DNA from: Manduca sexta
Lineage: Eukaryota > Arthropoda > Insecta > Lepidoptera > Sphingidae
Direction: 5' to 3'
NCBI RefSeq assembly: GCF_014839805.1
Contig: NC_051135.1
Coordinates: 12,651,291-12,715,290 of the forward strand
DNA length: 64,000 bases
Both the position numbers and the translations under genes were made by a program. Position 1 is the first letter of the stretch. The number at the start of each line of letters is the position of its first letter. Positions 21,896-31,870 of the stretch are shown here, piece by piece. The notes under the pieces were generated by a model that had not been told where the DNA came from, did no database searches, and saw nothing but the letters and a program-made list of their open reading frames with translations.

Positions 21896-22027
21896 GATTC
21901 CACTCCGCTTATCCTCAGATGCAGAGAATTCATCTAACTGTGACCGTAAAAAAGCAGATATCTACTAATCAACGGTTATTAGTTTATGAATATCTCGAAG
22001 CATCTGGCAAGTTTTAATACATGTATA

Positions 22028-22348
22028 ATAATATTACCCTGTATTAATATACTGTCCCACTATTGGGCACGGACTTCCTCTACTACTGAAAGGGATTAGG
22101 CTTTAGTCCCCATGCTGGCCTAGTGCGGATTGGTAGACTTAACATACCCTCAAAATTCCTATAGAGAGCTTGTCAGGTGTGCAGGTTTTCTCACGATGTT
22201 TTCCTTCACCGTTATAGCAAGCGATAATTCACAAAGAATACACACATAAGTTTTTTAGAAAAGTTAGAGGTGTGTGCCTTTGGGATTTGAACCTGCGGAC
22301 ATTCGTCTCAGCAGTCCGTTTCACAACCAACTAGGCTATCGCCCCTAT
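22028..22348 (-). mobile_element. SINE family C copy with near-perfect target duplication
   Basis: Reversed copy with the head at right (GGATTTGAACCTGCGGACAT, CAACTAGGCTATCGCC) and the tail at left. Flanks TACATGTATA (22018-22027) and TACATGCATA (22349-22358) are a 10-bp duplication with one change. Confidence 0.85.
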
Positions 22349-22419
22349 TACATGCATACTATAAAACGAAGTCCTCCACCGCGTATGTCTATCTGAACGC
22401 GATAAACACAAAACTACTG

Positions 22420-22460
22420 AAAGTAATAGGCTTTGAATCGCGTGACAATAAAACGGGAAT
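22420..22460 (-). repeat. Retroposon family G scrap, direct repeat with 22909
   Basis: AGTAATAGGCTTTGAATCGC GTGACAATAAAACG is repeated at 22909-22942 almost unchanged. In the second copy it continues into recognisable family G sequence (TTTTATCCCAGATAAAC, CTTTCACGCAGG). Confidence 0.5.
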
Positions 22461-22499
22461 TTGGATCAGTTATATGTTCGTTATTGATAACTAAATAAT

Positions 22500-22625
22500 T
22501 GACAGTAGATGGAGGGACAACTTGTGACAGATCACTGGTAGAAACTGGACGCGACAGACTGAAGACCCGGTGAAATGGTGCGAATTGCAGGAGACCTATG
22601 TCCAACAGTAGGCTGAATATCATGA
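22500..22625 (+). mobile_element. RTE-like LINE 3' end fragment
   Basis: Contains GAAACTGGACGCGACAGACT GAAGACCCGG and GGAGACCTATGTCCAACAGT AGGCTGAATATCATGATGA, the nucleotide version of the NW.RQ.ED......ETYVQQ tail seen at 46348. Followed by a decayed GAT-type tail. Confidence 0.55.
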
Positions 22626-22672
22626 TGAAACTACTCATTACAGTCATCTTGGATATTTATTTATACAGAGAA

Positions 22673-22765
22673 ACATAAAGGTGGACTTAATGCTAAAGGC
22701 ATTTTCTACCAGTCAACCTTAGGGTGGTGCAGAGGTAAACAAAATAGGTGCATCTTCAACAGTGA
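22673..22765 (+). repeat. Repeat family J, copy 1
   Basis: AGGTGGACTTAATGCTAAAG GCATTTTCTACCAGTCAACC TTAGGGTGG recurs at 49893-49990. I know this as a recurrent lepidopteran repeat; the class is unclear. Confidence 0.5.
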
Positions 22766-22908
22766 AATAAATATTTGTTTAGCATATAATAATATAATAA
22801 AAAAAATGACAAAATACCTCAAAATATAGCATACATTTTCGAGTTCCGTAAAAAAACCTACAGTGCCCTTATCTAGGATAAATAATTGCTTAATAATCCT
22901 TTATTCAG

Positions 22909-22990
22909 CAGTAATAGGCTTTGAATCGCGTGACAATAAAACGAGAATTTTATCCCAGATAAACACTTTCACGCAGGAGATACCGCGAAC
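22909..22990 (-). repeat. Retroposon family G fragment
   Basis: Reversed core AGTAATAGGCTTTGAATCGC and ATCCCAGATAAACACTTTCA, ending CGCAGGAGATACCGCGAACC, a decayed form of the GCGGGCGAAGCCGCGAGC end. Confidence 0.5.
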
Positions 22991-24006
22991 CAAAGTAGTA
23001 TGTAAATTTCAGTTACAAACAAAACAGTTTTGAATTGTTATCCTGTCTTTCGAATCTTAAGACGTAAAGTCACAATTACACTGGAAATTTCTAACCAGAA
23101 AGGAAAACATAAACGTGAAGTTTATTAAGGCTTGTGTTTCCTCCTGGAAATCCGAAAGTGAATTTATTTAAGAGGCTTTGACTACGAGTCCTGAATTTAT
23201 TTTTGTAAATCAACTAAAATGTCAAAGAAGTGATTTCACGGTTCAGTTTTTAGAAATTGTTTTAATTAAAACCTTAAAGAATAAAATTATTTATAAAATC
23301 ACCGATGTTAAAGTACAGTTGAGTTAATATAAATATTTTATGTCATTTAAAATTTTAGGTTTAAGATTCTTTAACAATTATTATTTTGCAGAATATGTGT
23401 TTTTATGAATTTATTTATTTCATTTTTATACCCATTATAACATATTTTTTTTAATATGAAGCAAATAAAAATAATGCAATGGTGAACATTGGAAATGCAT
23501 TGTTGTTTGCTTGACAGGATGTTTTTACTCTGTCTTTTTAGCAATATAGCTTGACCATAGACAGTCGAACACCACAAAGAAATTAAGTTCATTTTAACCT
23601 TTATTAAAAGCAAATATCTATTTAAAGATCTTGTAAGAAGACTCAAAATTAGTTTCAAAACTAAAAAAAAGAGAATTTCAAATGAAGAAACCACAAATGC
23701 ACTCGAATTTATATTATTAAACCCTTCTTGCAAGACAAATTTATTTAAACCAGCCATTGAAAGCCTTTACCCTTTATCTACTTTAATCAAAGTAAATTGG
23801 GGTTTCTACGGTGTAACGTCAGGGCCCTGAGGTCTATTCATGTTAGAAGAAAAGATTGAGGGCCTGATTGAGGCTGGTTGATTAATTTGTCAAAGGTCTT
23901 TCTAAAGATGCCCTCTCTTTTGTCATCCGGTGTGCAAATCGGTGGATTTTAACGGAATTAGGATGTAAACATATTGTGACGTGTTTGGGTAAAGATTAGT
24001 TATCTT
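22991..24006. other. AT-rich non-coding stretch
   Basis: No supported gene or repeat. The minus-strand open frame from 23757 is AT-driven. Confidence 0.5.
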
Positions 24007-24855
24007 CTATACTTATAATAAATCTGTAGAGAGGTCAATTCTGTACATGAAATATATTTCCAAAATAACTATCAGGGGGTGATTAGGGATCGATACTGAT
24101 GCCAAAAATGCAATTAGTAAAATTTTTGTCTGTCTGTCTGTCTGTCTGTCTGTATAACCGTTATAGAAACAAAAACTACTCGACGGATTTTAACGAAACT
24201 TGGTACAATTATTTGTCATACTCCTGTGCTGGTTATAGTATACTTTTCATCACGCTACAATTAATAGGAGCAGAGCAGTGAAGGGAAATGTTGGGAAAAC
24301 GGGAGAAGTTACTCCATTTTTAAGCTTCCGTCGCGTGTGCAACCTTAATGGTTAAAGCTACACAGAAATCATGTATGACGGAAATGTTCTCCTTAAAATT
24401 ATGTAAAAAATATCCCACGACAGCATATGTCTATCTTTTATGGTTGACTCACAATAACACGTGTAACTCCCGATAGTTTAGCAGTTCGAAGCTTTATCAT
24501 TATATTTGTCTACTCTTACGTTTATAACACTCTCAGTCATCCCTAATTAAAAAAGTTAACATTATTAAATATTCCATAAAAAGAATCATAGAAATCGGTA
24601 TAGAAACACCAAAGTTATACATGAAATACGCTAATAATAAGCCATCATGCGTGAATACTGAATCATGCTATAAGGATTATTTTTGTATATATATAAGGTC
24701 GCGAACGCACAGGCAGGCGACTTGCTAGGCACCTAGAGGCTAGCGAATCACCTAGCGAGTAGCTTCGTAAAACGAACATTCTCGAACGTTCGCGACCGGC
24801 TCCATTTTTGAAGTCCGAAATCCACGCAGGACGAAGCTGCGAGCGGAAGCTAGTT
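24007..24855 (-). repeat. Long family G element, left arm of inverted repeat
   Basis: An 849-bp element running from CTATACTTATAATAAATCTG to GCTGCGAGCGGAAGCTAGTT. It includes a (CTGT)n microsatellite at 24128-24151 and a 101-bp palindromic block at 24697-24797. It is matched along its whole length, in inverted orientation and with few differences, by 26912-27798. By analogy with shorter family G copies, sense reads from the ACTAGCTT end. Confidence 0.85.
24697..24797. repeat. 101-bp palindromic block with GGTCGCGAACG ends
   Basis: Bounded by GGTCGCGAACG and its exact inverse CGTTCGCGACC, with nested CTAGG/CCTAG and GCTAGCG motifs inside. The same block sits at 26968-27068 in the other arm. 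It could be a small MITE inserted before the arms duplicated, or a structural part of the element. Confidence 0.6.
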
Positions 24856-25074
24856 ATAAATAAGAGTATGGTGTAGGAAATATGAAAAAGCAGTTTAGGT
24901 GCTCTCCCAATAGAACAGGGCGCTAAATGTATTTCTAGAAGCTATCTATTCCAGATTTATGGAAAAAGAAATTAAAAAACATTTATTTTACTTTGGTGGT
25001 ATAAATTTATTAATAATGTGGATATTGTCTTATTAATTTAAAATAAAATTGCTATTAAAATTATTGATTCATGA

Positions 25075-25355
25075 CGCTTCAGTGGCGTAGTTGTATTGCG
25101 GTACGACTGCAGTGCTGAGGTCTGGGGTTCGATCTTCGGTCGAGCAATTGTGGAATTTGTGTCCAATACGGCGATAGACTCTTCCTTACCACATCATTTT
25201 GCGAAATGAGCAATTGTGGAATTTGTATGTTTGTGGAAATACGGCGATAGAATCCCTCTATCATTTCGCGGAATACACATTACACACGGCGGAAAGTAGG
25301 TGTGCTAGTTGCGCCTCTGCCTACTTCTTCGAGGATAATAGCGTAAATGTATGAT
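25075..25355 (+). mobile_element. SINE family A copy with internal duplication
   Basis: Head CAGTGGCGTAGTTGTATTGC and B-box region GGGGTTCGATCTTCGGTCGA. The segment GAGCAATTGTGGAATTTGT appears twice (about 25142 and 25208), each followed by an AATACGGCGATAGA stretch. The 3' part GCGGAAAGTAGGTGTG and TTGCGCCTCTGCCTAC is normal. Confidence 0.7.
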
Positions 25356-26325
25356 GTACTTTGTGTGTATCTTTAAATTATTTTACCACTTGCATTGATT
25401 ATTGTATATTTCAAAATATTACAATATATTATACCTTTTTTTGACTTTCCTGTTAGTACCTAGTTAGGTCCAATAGTAGTAAGTCCTAATTACTATTTAG
25501 GTATTTTAAATACTTTATTTTGCTCTAATACTGTCAAACAACAATAGATCGTAGTCATTACTGCCACTAGTACGCTAATTAGATACTATTTGAGTTATAA
25601 TGATTGGAACTAAATTCGGTTGGTATTAAATTTTAATCCAATTATCGTCTTCGAACTATGTTCGGTTCTCAATAAATACTATCTATTTGTGAAAGCATGT
25701 ATTCATACTAATTACTAATTAACAACATTGATGTGTAATATATGTTTGTAGTATTAATTAGCGTTCTAAGATTATGTAGAGCGGACCTTGGGAAGATTGT
25801 CATAAAAATTTTGCACTTATGTGATGGATACTTAATTTACCATGAAATAGCAAAACATCAATCTGAAATACTTCATATATTTTCCATATCACAATTTGCG
25901 CGTTTTTATGTTAATATCAACATATTTTCTGTAAACATATAATTTTTGTATTAATATCTAAGGACGCTGTGATATCTTGTCATACGGACAATTCAAGTAA
26001 GACAGCGACTTATTAATTGGTAATAACTTTTGGAGAAAAAATTTGATCCTGATGGCCGGTCTATACCTATCTATAATATAGTTTAATGTCTTTGTCTACA
26101 TGTTATATGACTAGTGTTTGCTCGCAATCTTCCGTAAGTGCAGAATAGAGCATTTTTGCGATGGAAGTTATTTTGCTTCAAACTGATTCAGCGATGATGC
26201 TTTGGATTTTTCATTATTGACGTAAGCACGTAATTATCGGGTTAATGAATTGAGCAATAATATAGGAATGATCTAGTAATGTATTTATTTCAAACTAGAT
26301 TTAAATTTCGATATTAACTTTGTAA
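25356..26325. other. Non-coding stretch upstream of tRNA-Gly
   Basis: Lies in the loop of the large inverted repeat. AT-rich and without recognisable repeats. Confidence 0.5.
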
Positions 26326-26396
26326 GCATCGGTGGTTCAGTGGTAGAATGCTCGCCTGCCACGCGGGCGGCCCGGGTTCGATTCCCGGCCGATGCA
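26326..26396 (+). tRNA. tRNA-Gly-GCC: tRNA-Gly (anticodon GCC)
   Basis: A 71-nt cloverleaf: acceptor GCATCGG pairs with CCGATGC plus discriminator A; A box GGTGGTTCAGTGG; anticodon arm CTCGC-CTGCCAC-GCGGG with anticodon GCC at 26358-26360; B box GGTTCGATTCC. No intron. The pol III terminator TTTTT lies at 26406-26410. It should be a functional gene decoding GGC/GGU. An identical copy lies 391 bp downstream. Confidence 0.98.
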
Positions 26397-26787
26397 AGTA
26401 CGTTATTTTTAATACTTTTATGTCAGAAAGGTTTGCTATACGCTGCTGGCTTGTATAACCAGCAGTCCCTGGAATTTGAGCATTTACGGCCATAGGTTTG
26501 TTGTAGATAATAAGTACAATACGTTGAAACTATCTGCAGATTAAAACATTAAGCAAATTCCAATATTATACTTACTGTATTCAGATATGAGAAACTTTTG
26601 ATGCCAATTTGTTTATTTTTTTTAATTGCCTCTGAAGGCAGACAAGCTAATTCTTTGGGAATTGGTAAACATGATCATTTACCTTAAAAATAGTTATTGT
26701 TTGCACTCTTGAACATTACATTACACAAAATAATTTAAGGTGAATGGATTTGTACGTGTAATGCGTTCTTTAGTTGCACGAATCCAA
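26397..26787. other. Spacer between the two tRNA-Gly genes
   Basis: AT-rich and unique-looking. The flanks of the two genes are not similar beyond the tRNA itself, so this is not a simple recent tandem duplication. Confidence 0.6.
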
Positions 26788-26858
26788 GCATCGGTGGTTC
26801 AGTGGTAGAATGCTCGCCTGCCACGCGGGCGGCCCGGGTTCGATTCCCGGCCGATGCA
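26788..26858 (+). tRNA. tRNA-Gly-GCC: tRNA-Gly (anticodon GCC), second copy
   Basis: Identical over all 71 nt to 26326-26396, with anticodon GCC at 26820-26822 and terminator TTTTT at 26865-26869. It ends only 53 bp before the right arm of the inverted repeat (26912). A plus-strand open frame crossing it is a by-product. Confidence 0.98.
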
Positions 26859-26911
26859 AGATTCTTTTTATTTTATTTTTTTGTTTATTATAACGTAAAA
26901 TTATATTTTAT

Positions 26912-27611
26912 ACTAGCTTTCGCTCGCAGCTTCGCCCGCGTGTATTTCGGACTTCAAAAATGCAGCTGGTCGCGAAGGTTCGAGAATGTTCGTTTTACGA
27001 AGCTACTCGCTAGGTGATTCGCTAGCCTCTAGGTGCCAAGCAAGCCGCCTGCCTGTGCGTTCGCGACCTTATGTATATACAAAAATAATCCTTATAGCAT
27101 GATTCAGTATTCACGCATGATGGCTTATTATTAGCGTATTTCATGTATAACTTTGGTGTTTCTATACCGATTTCTATGATTCTTTTTTATGGAATATTTA
27201 ATAATGTTAACTTTTTAATTAGGGATGACTGAGAGTGTTATAAATGTAAGAGAAGACAAATATAATGAGAAAGCTTCGAACTGCTAAGCTATCGGGAGTT
27301 ACACGTGTTATTGTGAGTCAACCATAAAAGATAGACATATGCTGTCGTGGGATATTTTTTACATAATTTTAAGGAGAACATTTCCGTCATACATGATTTC
27401 TGTGTAGCTTTAACCATTAAGGTTGCACACGCGACGGAAGCTTAAAAATGGAGTAACTTCTCCCGTTTTCCCAACATTTCCCTTCACTGCTCTGCTCCTA
27501 TTAATTATAGCGTGATGAAAAGTATACTATAACCAGCACAGGAGTATGACAAATAATTGTACCAAGTTTCGTCAAAATCCGTCGAGTAGTTTTTGTTTCT
27601 ATAACGGTTAT

Positions 27612-27680
<69 letters not shown>

Positions 27681-27798
27681 AATTTTACTAATTGCATTTT
27701 TGGCATCAGTATCGATCCCTAATCACCCCCTGACAGTTATTTTGGAAATATATTTCATGTACAGAATTGACCTCTCTACAGATTTATTATAAGTATAG
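26912..27798 (+). repeat. Long family G element, right arm of inverted repeat
   Basis: An 887-bp inverse of 24007-24855, starting ACTAGCTTTCGCTCGCAGCT and ending CAGATTTATTATAAGTATAG. The main length difference is the (CAGA)n tract at 27615-27676, longer than its 24-bp partner. Point differences are sparse, so the arms separated recently or are being homogenised. Confidence 0.88.
27615..27676. repeat. (CAGA)n microsatellite
   Basis: About 15 CAGA units, one altered to TAGA, inside the right arm. The equivalent tract in the left arm (24128-24151) is (CTGT)6. Confidence 0.95.
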
Positions 27799-27974
27799 AT
27801 TATTGTGTAAATAATGCAATTCGCTAGATAATTTATCAAAACTTGTTTGAGATAGGTTATCCGAAAAATAATTATTTGCCGTAAACAATTATGTAGATGG
27901 TTGGTTGTTTAATTACACAGTTAATATTAAAGTATTTTTTATGTAAAATTAATATTATAACTTATAAGGGCTAT

Positions 27975-28140
27975 AATATTAAAGTTTCAATCTAGGTCGT
28001 AATTTCTGGAACTACTGACCTGATGCTGAAAATCTTCCTTAATAATTAGACAGGTATATTATTCCCACGTTTTATAGGCTACTTTATTACGGGGGACATA
28101 TTGCGGGAGATCGTGAGCAAACTCTAGTAAGTTAAAGATA
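27975..28140 (-). repeat. Retroposon family G, diverged copy
   Basis: Reversed: ATTTCTGGAACTACTGACCT GATGCTG, CACGTTTTATAGGCTACTTT ATTACGGGG and GATCGTGAGCAAACTCTAGT correspond to the family's core and its ACTAGCTTTTGCTC end. Confidence 0.5.
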
Positions 28141-28474
28141 AAACATTGCTAGCAATCGGCAGCTAGGCGCCAATTATCCTTCGTAATCGTAATGGATGCC
28201 AAGACTTCACATTACCGAATGAAAATGATAATTGTTAATAACTATATTATGTCGTTCATATTTTTACATTTTATATTTCCGAATTTCGAATTCACCAGAG
28301 GAAAGCCTTATTAATCTTATAAGAAGTACAAAAAAACTCAGACATAGATCTTTTGACAGATTCTTATTTTATTTGTTTCACATAGAACTTTCATGTAAGT
28401 ACAGAGAATATATTTTGTTTTATAATAGCAGTACTTATAAATAATAATGGCATCAGTTTCTAATATACCTATAA

Positions 28475-28752
28475 TCTATACATATTATAAAACAAAATCA
28501 TCAAAAGCTGTCTGTTGGTATGTGATCGATTTTCTCAAAATCTACTGAACGGATTTCTGTACAGTTTTTTACTAAAAAGGTAGTGCAATTCTTGAGGAAG
28601 CTTTAGGTTAATAGTGCATTACAGTTTTATGTAAATTTACTGAAATATAACGATTATTGTTGAAGAGGTCGCGTGGGTGTAAAAATCTCGTGGGTCGGGA
28701 TTTACGCGGGAAAAAAAATGTAACACACTGATTTTCTCGGGCACAGCTAGTA
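28475..28752 (-). repeat. Retroposon family G copy
   Basis: Reversed: TATACATATTATAAAACAAA, ATCGATTTTCTCAAAATCTA CTGAACGGATTT and GATTTTCTCGGGCACAGCTA GTACT. The middle part (28570-28700) is particular to this sub-type. Confidence 0.6.
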
Positions 28753-29021
28753 CTATTTAAAAGTACTTATATTAAAAACTGTCCGGAGAATTCAGCTGTC
28801 CTCTAATAAAAACTTGATAAGGGAAAAGGAATCTTTTCAATATAAAAAACTCGAAGTGAAAATTTATTGGTACCTACAAATTATTCTCAAATACGCACAG
28901 GTATGCTGGGTATTTCACGATGTTAACGTTTCATGTAAAGTCAGTTACAATGAAAAGTATTGGGAAAGACCAGCACGCGCCCTGAAGTTGCTGTTTAATA
29001 TGGCTGCTTTGAAATTCGTTT

Positions 29022-29254
29022 TACTGGTGGTAGGTCTCTCATATGTGATTGTCCGCCTAGGTGTACTATCGCAATGTCTATTTATGCCGCCTAGCTGCAT
29101 GCATTGTGTAGTCACTGTTGTGTTCCGGTTTGATAAATTTTGTAGTTAGTGTAACTGGACATGTAATTCAAAGGGTTGGATGGTGTTTCTACTGTTTATA
29201 GGCGGTCGTATTGCTTACCATCAGGCAAACGGCAAGCTCATCTCGTAAAAACAA
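29022..29254 (+). repeat. Retroposon family F copy
   Basis: ACTGGTGGTAGGTCTCTCAT, GTCCGCCTAGGTGTACTATC GCAATGTCTATTTATGCCGC and GTTGGATGGTGTTTCTACTG lead to GGCAAGCTCATCTCGTAAAA. Compared with 32915-33215 it lacks an internal segment. Probably a SINE or LINE 3' end. Confidence 0.65.
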
Positions 29255-29381
29255 ATGTTTCAAAATTGGTTTAAACAAACAAATTCTTCCGTTTAGTATA
29301 GATTTCTCTTCAAACCTACGAAAAGTATTTTTAAGTAACGGCTCAAGGCTCAAACTTTCAGTCTCATCTTTATTTAATGTA

Positions 29382-29587
29382 CAGTCAGCCACATAAGTAG
29401 CTCAACGAATTCAAATCTTCAAATCACTTATAAACTTTTGTGTTCTTAATAAAAAAAAATGTTCTTCACAAAAATAAAATACCAGGTCTTCACTTTACTT
29501 TATAGAAAGAATAAAAAACGTTTTTATTTTTAAATTTATAGGCGTTTTGAAGTTTGGAATTTGTTCAGCTGCTTATGTGCCTGACTG
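29382..29587. mobile_element. MITE family H, best copy
   Basis: A 206-bp element after TA at 29380-29381. The left end CAGTCAGCCACATAAGTAGC TCAACGAATTC and the inverted right end CAGTCAGGCACATAAGCAGC TGAACAAATTC are clear terminal inverted repeats of about 31 bp. The right-hand TA has decayed to TG. Confidence 0.75.
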
Positions 29588-29769
29588 TGCCTCCGTTTTA
29601 AATTTTTAAAACTTTTCTACCATTGAATTTGTTACGGATAATTGGAGCGACCAGTCTTGGCAATTATAAAGACGGTTCGAGAAAAAACTTGAAATCGGTC
29701 TTGAATTTATTCAGTTTTAAATGCTTTGAGGGAACGATTTTGGTTATGCAAGTTTTTATAGATGCTTAT

Positions 29770-30034
29770 ATATCCTACTAATATTATAAATGGGAAAGTT
29801 TGTGAGGATGGATATATGTATGTATGTATGTTTGTTCCACTTTCACGAAAAAACTACTGAACGGACTTGGATGAAACTTTACAGTAATATTGGTTATACA
29901 TCAGAATAACACATAGACTACAATTTATAATGATTTTTTGGTCATAATATAAATATTCATATCAAGTAAGTCGGATTTTTTTTTTATCCCGGAAACCTTC
30001 TTCACGCTGGCGAAGGTGCGTGCATAAGCTAGTA
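29770..30034 (-). repeat. Retroposon family G copy
   Basis: Reversed; starts CCTACTAATATTATAAATGG with a (TATG)n tract at 29813-29830, holds CACGAAAAAACTACTGAACG, and ends CACGCTGGCGAAGGTGCGTG CATAAGCTAGTA. Confidence 0.7.
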
Positions 30035-30139
30035 CTTATATAAAAATGATCTTGTCATAATTCTCACGAAATCGATATTCATCTCAATAAAATGGAGGCT
30101 GTCGTAAAATAACCATCTTTCTATAGCTCAGTATATGAG

Positions 30140-30477
30140 ATATGAATCCCTCCTAGCCGGATTTCGGTCACGGCAGCCAATATCATTGGAGATCAGCCAG
30201 GTGCTCTGGAGATATTATAGCGCACAACTCTCATAGTCTGGTGAGACGGCAATCCGACATGACCGGAGAGAGATCAGGCGCAGGACCAATGGCTTTACGT
30301 GCTTTTCGAGGCACGGGGGTATCACACTGCCAGTTCCTGACTCCAAGCTGCGACTGAGTAATTTTTAAGATGTATAAATCTCAGCATTATTACTTTTGGC
30401 GAACATGGTTTCGAACATAGAACCTCAGCGCGGTAGTTGTTTTCGTACCGCGTATGACAACTACGCCACCGAGGTAG
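30140..30477 (-). mobile_element. SINE family B copy
   Basis: Reversed. The 3' end is at the left (CCGGATTTCGGTCACGGCAG CCAAT); the body has GTGAGACGGCAATCCGACAT, TTTACGTGCTTTTCGAGGCA and AGCTGCGACTGAGTAATTTT; the decayed tRNA-like head is at the right (GGTTTCGAACATAGAACCTC, AACTACGCCACCGAGG). Confidence 0.75.
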
Positions 30478-31019
30478 ACTTATTAGGATATTTCTGTTCC
30501 CAGTTCAATATGCAACGCACCGGTCATCGTTGTTTATAACTAATCAGCGTTTTTAATAATCACAATTTAGCCTCCTTTGATCAAATCATTAGAGAGATAG
30601 AGACAAAACACTTTATATTGTTTATTGTCAATGCCGTAAAATTATATACATAATTATGAACAACTTAATTACTTACTTAAAAATATCCGATATATAATCC
30701 GATATATACTGAATCGGCTCCGAAAGAAACAAATTTAATCAACACTCATTAAAATAAATGTAAACTCAAACAGCATTCAGAATAATGTTTCCGTTAATTC
30801 AATTTAATTATTGGAATAAAGTAAGCGTACGTGTCACGCTTTCATGGAAATCAAAGGAGTTATTTCGTTTCATATTTTTGTATACTTTATGAATACTGTT
30901 TTAATTAAAACTTGAATGTTACGTATATTCGTTCGCTCAAAGGGAGGATTTGCATAATATTATGCTGGCTTAGTAAAAGTCTATGATTTGGTCTAGTGAT
31001 TGTGTAAAACTGGTAACAC
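30478..31019. other. AT-rich non-coding stretch
   Basis: Nothing recognisable. Confidence 0.5.
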
Positions 31020-31365
31020 TCACGCCTTTTATGGAAGGGATAGGCAGAGGCATAGCTAGTGTACCCACTTTTCGCCGTGCGTCCAATGATGTGATGGGGG
31101 CAAACTTTGTTTAATACTGTTAACGAGTAGCATAAAAACATATTTAACGGTTATATGTATTAACCGGTAGGCAGAGGTGAAAGGGTAGCTACTTTTTGCC
31201 GAGTTTGTTCCGTCCCAAGATGTGATAGGGGGCGAGTTGATCGCCATATTAGACATAAATTCCAGCGGGCTGATGAGTACAAAAACAAAGTTTGCCCAAC
31301 CCGAGGATTGGACCCGAGACCTTAGTATTGCAGTCATACCGTAATACAACTATGCCAGGCAGTCA
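31020..31365 (-). mobile_element. SINE family A, two partial copies in tandem
   Basis: A 3' fragment (about 31020-31105: GGGATAGGCAGAGGC, CACTTTTCGCC, ATGATGTGATGGGGGC) lies next to a nearly complete, diverged copy (about 31160-31365: TTCCGTCCCAAGATGTGATA GGGGGCGAG, head TACAACTATGCCAGGCAGTC). Both are reversed. Confidence 0.65.
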
Positions 31366-31808
31366 AAACTGTCAATATTGCCTTTTAAAATTGTTTAATA
31401 TTTTTTTTATCTTCTCTGTGTATTGAGTACGATACTTGGAAACACTAACTTGTTTCTAAGTTGGTGTTGGTTGGCTAGAGCGTTAGAGTTGGTTAGAGCG
31501 TTGTTTATAACTGCGTCTAGATTAGCAGAGTTTGACTGATGAACAGCTTGGCTTGAAGCTAGATTAACATGTTAATTGGACTAATATCTTTTTCAGATAA
31601 TAAATTCATATCTAGTTTAAAATATTTTAATGGCAACTATATTTCGCTTGCTCACTATTACAAGGCTCTATGTTATGTGTTTTTGCATTTGTTAATTTAT
31701 ATATAAGTCAATTTTGCCTTTTTAGTAAACGTTTCATATAATAAAAAAACATAAATAAAGGGGGAAACTTGAATTATTTTTCCCAATTTTCACACCAACA
31801 TGAAAATT
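31366..31808. other. Non-coding stretch downstream of the lipocalin-like gene
   Basis: Contains a short imperfect tandem repeat near 31465-31505 (GTTGGTTGGCTAGAGCGTT, GAGTTGGTTAGAGCGTTG). Otherwise AT-rich with nothing recognisable. Confidence 0.5.
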
Positions 31809-31814
31809 TTTAAT
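31809..31814 (-). terminator. Candidate poly(A) signal of the lipocalin-like gene
   Basis: ATTAAA on the minus strand, 57-62 nt past the stop codon. An AATAAA also overlaps the last codons (31877-31882) but is too close to the stop to be preferred. Confidence 0.35.
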
Positions 31815-31870
31815 CTCATTTTTCTGATATAAACAAAAAGTAAGGACCTTGTAATAGTGAGCTAGCTATT

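Noticed and set aside
21637..22017. 126-codon plus-strand open frame
   Set aside because: It crosses a family D piece and a family E MITE, both repeated and frame-broken elsewhere in the window.
24128..24151. Short regular repeats suggesting a CRISPR-like array
   Set aside because: Four-base units without spacers: a microsatellite in an animal genome.
26802..27017. 71-codon plus-strand open frame
   Set aside because: It starts inside a tRNA-Gly gene and ends in the retroposon arm.
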